A stretch of DNA of 19,043 nucleotides from DTU049 sp033809015 (GTDB lineage Bacteria; Bacteroidota; Bacteroidia; Bacteroidales; DTU049): contig JAPXMM010000037.1 in NCBI GenBank assembly GCA_033809015.1, forward strand, positions 1 to 19,043. The letters run 5' to 3'. The position numbers and the translations under genes were made by a program. The notes under the pieces were generated by a model, which did no database searches, was not told the DNA's origin, and saw nothing but the letters and a program-made list of their open reading frames with translations. Of the stretch, positions 15,243-19,043 are shown one piece after another; position 1 is the first letter of the stretch; every line of letters starts with the position of its first letter.

Positions 15243-16210
15243 ATTGCTTTTATAATTTCATACCTATGCTTTGCTTTATTATCGTTCAGGTGTCCTTTGA
15301 AAGTGCTTATAATCTTTTCATATTCGTTATTACCTATTACTTTATGGATATATGCTTCGTGAACAAAGTTTAGATAATAGATAATATTACCTAATGATTC
15401 ATGAAAAGACTGAAAGTCAATGTCTGCATTTACAAAAGTCTCAATGTCTTGATAGTTTGCTTTAATTCTTAAGCGGTAAATCATGTTTAGAATTGTGGTT
15501 TCGGGAATGGTTTGGTAAATCATGTCCCAATGTTTTTTTCCAAAAGTACTTCTAAATTCCCCCTTTTGATTATGAAAACGTTTATCGTTACTTTTTTTAG
15601 CCCTATCTCTTTTGTTTTCAGCATTGAGCTTTCTTGTTGACTTTAGGAAAGATGCAATTTGAGTTTGAGCTTCATCCAATGAATGGATTTTCGATAATGC
15701 GGTAAAACCATCAGGAAAACCGTTAAATTCATCAAGACCAATATATTCAAATTCTTTGTGTAAGCCTTTAGCATAAAAACTAATACATTTAGGGTAGTGG
15801 GCATCCTTAACAGAATTACCAAAAAGCTTAATCGACTTTTCATGTTGGTCATTAGCCACTCCTTGGGTTTCATGGAAAGCGGTCATCGCTAAATATATGG
15901 AATAATATGCTTGCGGAAAATTCCAATGAAAAGCGTATTTGTAATAATCCTGATTTCCAACTTCTGAAGCCAGGTTAAATGCATATTCAGTACTCCAAGA
16001 ATTCCACAAAAGCTTTTTACAAGTATCTAAATCAAAAGTCTGATTGCTTAATTTGAGGTTATTGTAATAATTGATTTGTTTTAATTTGAACTTATCAGGA
16101 CAATTATCAATCTGATACCAAAGTGCAAAAAAATGATTATAGAAAACTTGTGAAGGAATGGATTCCTTTATTCTTTCTTCTGAAAGACGTATAGATGCTA
16201 GTATATTCAT
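15239..16210 (-). CDS. Unrecognised 323-aa protein encoded between hsdS and hsdR
   Basis: I do not recognise a family. No signal peptide or membrane helix is seen. The protein is rich in Tyr, Phe, His and Asn and looks mainly helical: LWYQIDNCPDKFKLKQINYY (31-50), NFPQAYYSIYLAMTAFHE (97-114), a basic linker (192-212; RDRAKKSNDKRFHN), and LRIKANYQDIETF (247-259) then YYLNFVHEAYIHKVIG (278-293). The AYYSIYLAMTAF helix recalls HEPN-type helical bundles, but a clear R-X4-6-H active motif is not visible, so this is weak. Its start overlaps a leftover hsdS 3' end as ATGA and its stop overlaps the hsdR start as ATGA, so it was an integral gene of the type I operon. A regulator, anti-restriction safeguard or extra effector are all possible. 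Confidence 0.72.
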   Translation of the reverse strand: MNILASIRLSEERIKESIPSQVFYNHFFALWYQIDNCPDKFKLKQINYYNNLKLSNQTFDLDTCKKLLWNSWSTEYAFNLASEVGNQDYYKYAFHWNFPQAYYSIYLAMTAFHETQGVANDQHEKSIKLFGNSVKDAHYPKCISFYAKGLHKEFEYIGLDEFNGFPDGFTALSKIHSLDEAQTQIASFLKSTRKLNAENKRDRAKKSNDKRFHNQKGEFRSTFGKKHWDMIYQTIPETTILNMIYRLRIKANYQDIETFVNADIDFQSFHESLGNIIYYLNFVHEAYIHKVIGNNEYEKIISTFKGHLNDNKAKHRYEIIKAI

Positions 16211-16284
16211 ATTTTATAAAACGTTACCTCCCCACTCATCAACTTCGGCAACAACGTATTGCACAAAAGAGGGTAAGTGAGTGT
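16207..16284 (-). pseudogene. hsdS 3' remnant (leftover C-terminus)
   Basis: A 25-codon frame beginning right after a TAA (16287-16285) reads TLTYPLLCNTLLPKLMSGEV, then TFYKI and TGA. NTLLPKLMSGEV is the standard C-terminal signature of HsdS. The intact hsdS upstream ends in DTLLPKLMSGEIRVK, and the DNA of the two ends agrees at 31 of 36 aligned positions (16224-16259 against 17371-17406). It is the scar of a replaced or duplicated specificity gene. The TGA overlaps the start of the 323-aa gene (ATGA). Confidence 0.8.
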
Positions 16285-16290
16285 TTAATT

Positions 16291-16310
16291 TATTTTATTT
16301 TATTTTATTT
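16291..16310. repeat. Pentanucleotide tandem repeat (TATTT)4
   Basis: Four exact TATTT units lie in the short gap after the nuclease gene stop and before the hsdS remnant. The gap is non-coding, so changes in unit number would alter spacing only. Confidence 0.7.
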
Positions 16311-16318
16311 TCGTTTGA

Positions 16319-17335
16319 TTAATATCCATATCGGTTTTCTAAATATTTCAACCAATCTTTTACTTCTTTGTCCGTAGAATGTGTGCGTACATATTCTACC
16401 CAATCCTGATGATGCCACGTGATAAACTCTGCACCATGTTGATAAATATCACTAAATCCTGTTTGAAAATCGGGAATTCCGGTACTCTTTAAACAGCCGG
16501 TTAATGTACTGTTTCTTGCATCAAATGACACAGCAGATACAACCAAATCATATTTGCCACTTTCTTTGATTCCATTTGCAAGTGCTTGTTGACGTAATAA
16601 TTGGTAACCAGCCGTAGCAGCAGGGCATCTTGTTAGAACAGATTTACCGTGGGTGGACAACTTGAAATTATCTAAATATTTTCGACCCCAAACTTTTTGA
16701 TGACATGGTATTGCTTCATAATTGCATAAATCCGCCGATTCTAAACATATATCAGGATGCGGATTCCCAGGTTTATCGCCTCGATCAGTTCTTCTGCGAG
16801 CTGAACATCTGTAAAAACTATGCTCGGTATATTTACACTCAGTTAGTATCAAACCTGTACCTTGTTTTGTTTTTACAATAAATGCAACGTCCGGAGAAGT
16901 TTGACCTGCTCCTCTACTGCCATCCATCTCACCTAGTAATTTTTCAGGGCTCAAATCACCTTCTAATGAGAATTCAAGCTCTACGTTTTCTACATCAACA
17001 ATATCAGTTGAAACTTTTGACTGCAAAAAACCAAGAAGTAAATCTTTAAAACATTGATTAGAACGGGTAGGAAAATACAAATTAGCAGCTGCAACCCAAG
17101 AGCTAAGCAAGTTCCTAACACCGGAATGCGCCTTTATGCGATTATGGATGTATTTTGGTAACTCATCCTCAATTCCTTTCCATAATAATTTTGGCAATTC
17201 AGCATTGGTGATATGAGAATAGCTTACTTTATTCTGTTTGCCCCACTTTTCTTTTTGACTTTCCCAATTGGGTTGAGAGGTGTATTTTTTCCACCACTCA
17301 ACTTGACTTTTCTTTTGTGTTTCGTAAAAACTCAT
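16319..17335 (-). CDS. PD-(D/E)XK nuclease-like protein within the type I R-M operon (possibly PGN_0703-type)
   Basis: 338 aa. The nuclease core is visible as SPDVAFIVKTKQGTGLILTE followed by CKYTEHSFY: Asp149, Glu166 and Lys168 fit D-Xn-E-X-K, with the hydrophobic strand between them. Just after it are Cys-rich and basic elements (YRCSARRRTDRGDKPGNPHP, then C..LC) that could bind metal or DNA. N-terminal residues 1-60 are Lys/Trp-rich (VEWWKKYTSQPNWESQKEKW). Layout and length resemble the PGN_0703 family of putative restriction endonucleases; that name is from memory. It lies 24 bp downstream of hsdS and upstream of a leftover hsdS end, so it travelled with hsdS as a cassette. It may be a second nuclease of the operon or an independent defence gene. 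Confidence 0.75.
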   Translation of the reverse strand: MSFYETQKKSQVEWWKKYTSQPNWESQKEKWGKQNKVSYSHITNAELPKLLWKGIEDELPKYIHNRIKAHSGVRNLLSSWVAAANLYFPTRSNQCFKDLLLGFLQSKVSTDIVDVENVELEFSLEGDLSPEKLLGEMDGSRGAGQTSPDVAFIVKTKQGTGLILTECKYTEHSFYRCSARRRTDRGDKPGNPHPDICLESADLCNYEAIPCHQKVWGRKYLDNFKLSTHGKSVLTRCPAATAGYQLLRQQALANGIKESGKYDLVVSAVSFDARNSTLTGCLKSTGIPDFQTGFSDIYQHGAEFITWHHQDWVEYVRTHSTDKEVKDWLKYLENRYGY

Positions 17336-17359
17336 AGTTGTATATTTTTTATATTTTTA

Positions 17360-18457
17360 TTATTTTACCCTTATCTCCCCACTCATTAACTTAGGTAACA
17401 GCGTATCTCTCAAAGCAGTCAAAGTGCGGATTTGGTTTTGGTTAATTACCTGCTTCATAAAAATTGGTTTTATCTTAACATTGAAATTTTCAATTACACT
17501 ATCAGAAATAAGTGGACATTGAAATTCATAAATTGCTTTTGGGTCTATCCTCTGGTGGCTACTACTTGTTCCTCCAACACCAGAAGCTATTTCATTGTAG
17601 TTTTCATTGAAAGTTAACCAACCATATAAGAAATACAAGTGCTGTTTATTTTTTGGAAAAACAACCTGAAATTCAGTTGAACATATAGAATTTTCTTCTA
17701 CTTCGTCTTGAAGTAACCATACCCTCTTTTCTTTATGAGGATTTAATTTTGAGAATAGAATACAATTCTTTGGCACCTTGTATTTGTTGCTTTTAACTTC
17801 TTCACCAAGTTCCGTAATCGGAATCCTTCCATTGTCAAAAGAAGAAATGCTATAATGAAAATAAAAAGTTGATGGATTTTTTTGAGGTTGAATGGAATCT
17901 TTTAAATGCAAAGCATAATCTGATACTCTGCCTTCTTTCCACTCCTCTTTTGCTTCCTCAATAAACCACTGCCTGAAAAGTGTTTCGGCCATTTTTTCGA
18001 GCGTGGCGTTTTGGCGGTGAAGAAGATCTATTTTATCATCGAGGCTGGAAAGAATTGAGGCTATGGCGGTTTGGGTCTTAGTATTAATACAAATTGAAAA
18101 TTCAAGAGAATTTAATAGAGATTGAGTAACCAGTGGGTGACTCGAACCACCTGCCCATTGGTTTAAATTAATATGCTTTAGAAAATAATAAAAAAATTTC
18201 GCATTATTTTCACCTTTTGGTTTTGCAGATAGAGCATTATCAGAAATCCAAATAGGCTTATTTTCAAAATAAACTGAGCCACAATATGCGCCTACTCTTC
18301 CAATAATTATAGTTTCACCATTATAGTTAAATTCGTTGCCAAATCCTAAAATACCATTACCACCATAAATTGGAATTGTACCTTCAATTTTAGGTTTAAC
18401 ATTCCCATTACCAAAACTTAGTACTTCTTCCAATTTTGTTTTCTTCCACTCACTCAT
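17360..18457 (-). CDS. hsdS: Type I restriction specificity subunit (HsdS)
   Basis: 365 aa, with the expected symmetrical layout: target-recognition domain 1 (about 1-125; ending in NQWAGGSSHPLVTQSLLNSL), central conserved helix (about 127-166; TAIASILSSLDDKIDLLHRQ, NATLEKMAETLFRQWF), target-recognition domain 2 (about 170-325; SGVGGTSSSHQRIDP), and distal conserved helix (about 335-365; NQNQIRTLTALRDTLLPKLM). It binds one half of a bipartite DNA target with each recognition domain and holds two HsdM and HsdR. The target cannot be derived from sequence alone. It starts 12 nt after the truncated GIY-YIG frame and is followed by the nuclease gene. Recognition domains are A/T-richer than hsdM and hsdR, as expected for exchangeable parts. 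Confidence 0.93.
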   Translation of the reverse strand: MSEWKKTKLEEVLSFGNGNVKPKIEGTIPIYGGNGILGFGNEFNYNGETIIIGRVGAYCGSVYFENKPIWISDNALSAKPKGENNAKFFYYFLKHINLNQWAGGSSHPLVTQSLLNSLEFSICINTKTQTAIASILSSLDDKIDLLHRQNATLEKMAETLFRQWFIEEAKEEWKEGRVSDYALHLKDSIQPQKNPSTFYFHYSISSFDNGRIPITELGEEVKSNKYKVPKNCILFSKLNPHKEKRVWLLQDEVEENSICSTEFQVVFPKNKQHLYFLYGWLTFNENYNEIASGVGGTSSSHQRIDPKAIYEFQCPLISDSVIENFNVKIKPIFMKQVINQNQIRTLTALRDTLLPKLMSGEIRVK

Positions 18458-18469
18458 TGGTTTGATTTT

Positions 18470-18640
18470 TTAAAAGATTGAATGAAACTGTGTCTTCGAG
18501 TGCCTCATTAACGGTGTCTTCGAGTGATTTGCCCCTTCACCGCTTTGATGTTGCTGCAATCGCAGTTCCAAATTCGTTGTGCTTCCCGTATAGTAGCTCC
18601 CGTCGCTACATTCCAAGATGTACATGTACCCTTTCTTCAT
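18470..18640 (-). pseudogene. Truncated GIY-YIG endonuclease gene between hsdM and hsdS
   Basis: 56 aa. MKKGYMYILECSDGSYYTGS then TTNLELRLQQHQSGEGANH is the N-terminal half of small GIY-YIG nucleases (GYMYI...YYTG core, catalytic-type Arg27). A full protein is about 80-100 aa and continues with a Glu-containing metal-site segment and a WSRKKK-like end. Here residues 40-56 (SKTPLMRHSKTQFHSIF) come from tandem repeat DNA and the frame ends, so the metal-binding Glu is missing and activity is unlikely. The ATG overlaps the hsdM stop as ATGA, and hsdS begins 12 nt after its stop, so it still works as a translational bridge. Confidence 0.78.
18487..18526. repeat. Tandem repeat units that truncate the GIY-YIG frame
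   Basis: AC(T/G)GTGTCTTCGAGTG occurs at 18487-18502 and 18511-18526 (15 of 16 equal, period 24). The second unit shares the 15-mer AACGGTGTCTTCGAG with the hsdR insert. Confidence 0.75.
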
Positions 18641-19043
18641 TCGGTTAGTTTGATTTTCGATAAATTTTCAAGAATGATATCGTTCAACCGTGCTTCTTCT
18701 TTCAGTTGATCTTCCAGTTCGGCTTTCAGGGCGGTGAAACGTTCGTTGAAATCGAAATCGTCGTCGTTGTCGGGCAACCCGACATACCTGCCGGGCGTAA
18801 GCACATAATCGAGTTCTCTTATTTTCTCAATTGACACGGAAGCGCAAAAACCGGGAACATCTTCATAATTGCCATCGGGATTCCTCCAATTGTGGTATGT
18901 GTTTGCAATTTCCTGAATATCCTCGCGAGAAAGTTCACGGGTACGGCGGTTTATCATATGCCCCAGATTTCGGGCATCGATAAACAATATCTCGTCATGA
19001 CGATCGCGAAATTTGCCGTTATTGCGGTTTCGACTCAAAAACC
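18637..19043 (-). CDS. hsdM: Type I restriction methyltransferase subunit (HsdM), C-terminal part, cut by window edge
   Basis: Only the last 135 residues are visible; the frame continues beyond the right edge. FLSRNRNNGKFRDRHDEILF, IDARNLGHMINRRTRELS and ELDYVLTPGRYVGLPDNDDD are typical of the C-terminus of type I N6-adenine methyltransferases, followed by the terminal coiled segment (FTALKAELEDQLKEEARLND) that contacts HsdS. The catalytic NPPF/Y motif lies outside the window. The stop TGA overlaps the GIY-YIG start. It heads the operon hsdM, GIY-YIG remnant, hsdS, nuclease, 323-aa gene, hsdR. Confidence 0.93.
   Translation of the reverse strand, partial: FLSRNRNNGKFRDRHDEILFIDARNLGHMINRRTRELSREDIQEIANTYHNWRNPDGNYEDVPGFCASVSIEKIRELDYVLTPGRYVGLPDNDDDFDFNERFTALKAELEDQLKEEARLNDIILENLSKIKLTE

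Noticed and set aside
18487..18526. Possible CRISPR-like repeat pair
   Set aside because: Only two units with a 24-bp period and no real spacers; they belong to the palindrome family also found in hsdR.
18637..19038. Reading the right-hand HsdM as a complete 133-aa protein starting at TTG (19038)
   Set aside because: The frame continues upstream with FL and matches the internal part of HsdM, so it is a longer gene cut by the window.

Overview
The window looks like a chromosomal segment of a Bacteroidota (Bacteroidetes) bacterium. The evidence is a TonB-dependent receptor with an N-terminal carboxypeptidase-regulatory-like domain, a Bacteroidetes-type lipoprotein, AT-rich intergenic DNA with TAnnTTTG-like -7 boxes, almost no Shine-Dalgarno sequences, and dispersed palindromes of the CTTCGA/GGTGGCTGAG type that are familiar from this phylum. 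No tRNA, rRNA or CRISPR array was seen.

Left part (1-7.7 kb) is an envelope/surface-polymer region. It holds the tail of one plus-strand gene, a two-gene minus-strand unit (231-aa CarboxypepD_reg-like exported protein, then the 838-aa TonB-dependent receptor, overlapping by 17 nt), a plus-strand PAP2 lipid phosphatase, and a minus-strand series of Gfo/Idh/MocA oxidoreductase, lipoprotein and polyprenyl-phosphate sugar-1-phosphate transferase. The sugar transferase overlaps the PAP2 gene convergently by 39 bp. Together these suggest polysaccharide or glycan assembly on undecaprenyl phosphate and outer-membrane transport.

Middle part (7.7-11.8 kb) is the remains of an old type I restriction-modification (R-M) island. 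In transcription order (right to left) it contains a probable hsdR 3' remnant, a YgjP-like metallopeptidase gene, an hsdM 5' fragment, an AlbA_2/Schlafen-type remnant with a nonsense codon, one intact large gene (DUF262-DUF1524-DUF5655, GmrSD-like type IV restriction family), and an hsdS 5' remnant with an in-frame stop. Between the remnants lie palindromes and dispersed repeats.

Right part (11.9-19.0 kb) is an apparently intact type I R-M operon read right to left: hsdM (cut by the window edge), a truncated GIY-YIG gene, hsdS, a PD-(D/E)XK nuclease gene, a leftover hsdS 3' end, an unrecognised 323-aa gene, and hsdR. Several junctions are ATGA overlaps. hsdR and hsdM look less AT-rich than their neighbours, which fits a mosaic origin.

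The most interesting points are: (a) the nuclease gene lies between two imperfect copies of the hsdS 3' end (31 of 36 bases equal), which records how a specificity-plus-nuclease cassette entered the operon; (b) hsdR carries two in-frame insertions made of dispersed palindromic repeat DNA, one including a perfect 23-bp inverted repeat, and a 15-mer of this repeat also occurs where the GIY-YIG gene is truncated; (c) the unrecognised 323-aa protein is translationally coupled to hsdR and to the ancestral hsdS, so it may be a genuine undescribed component of the system.
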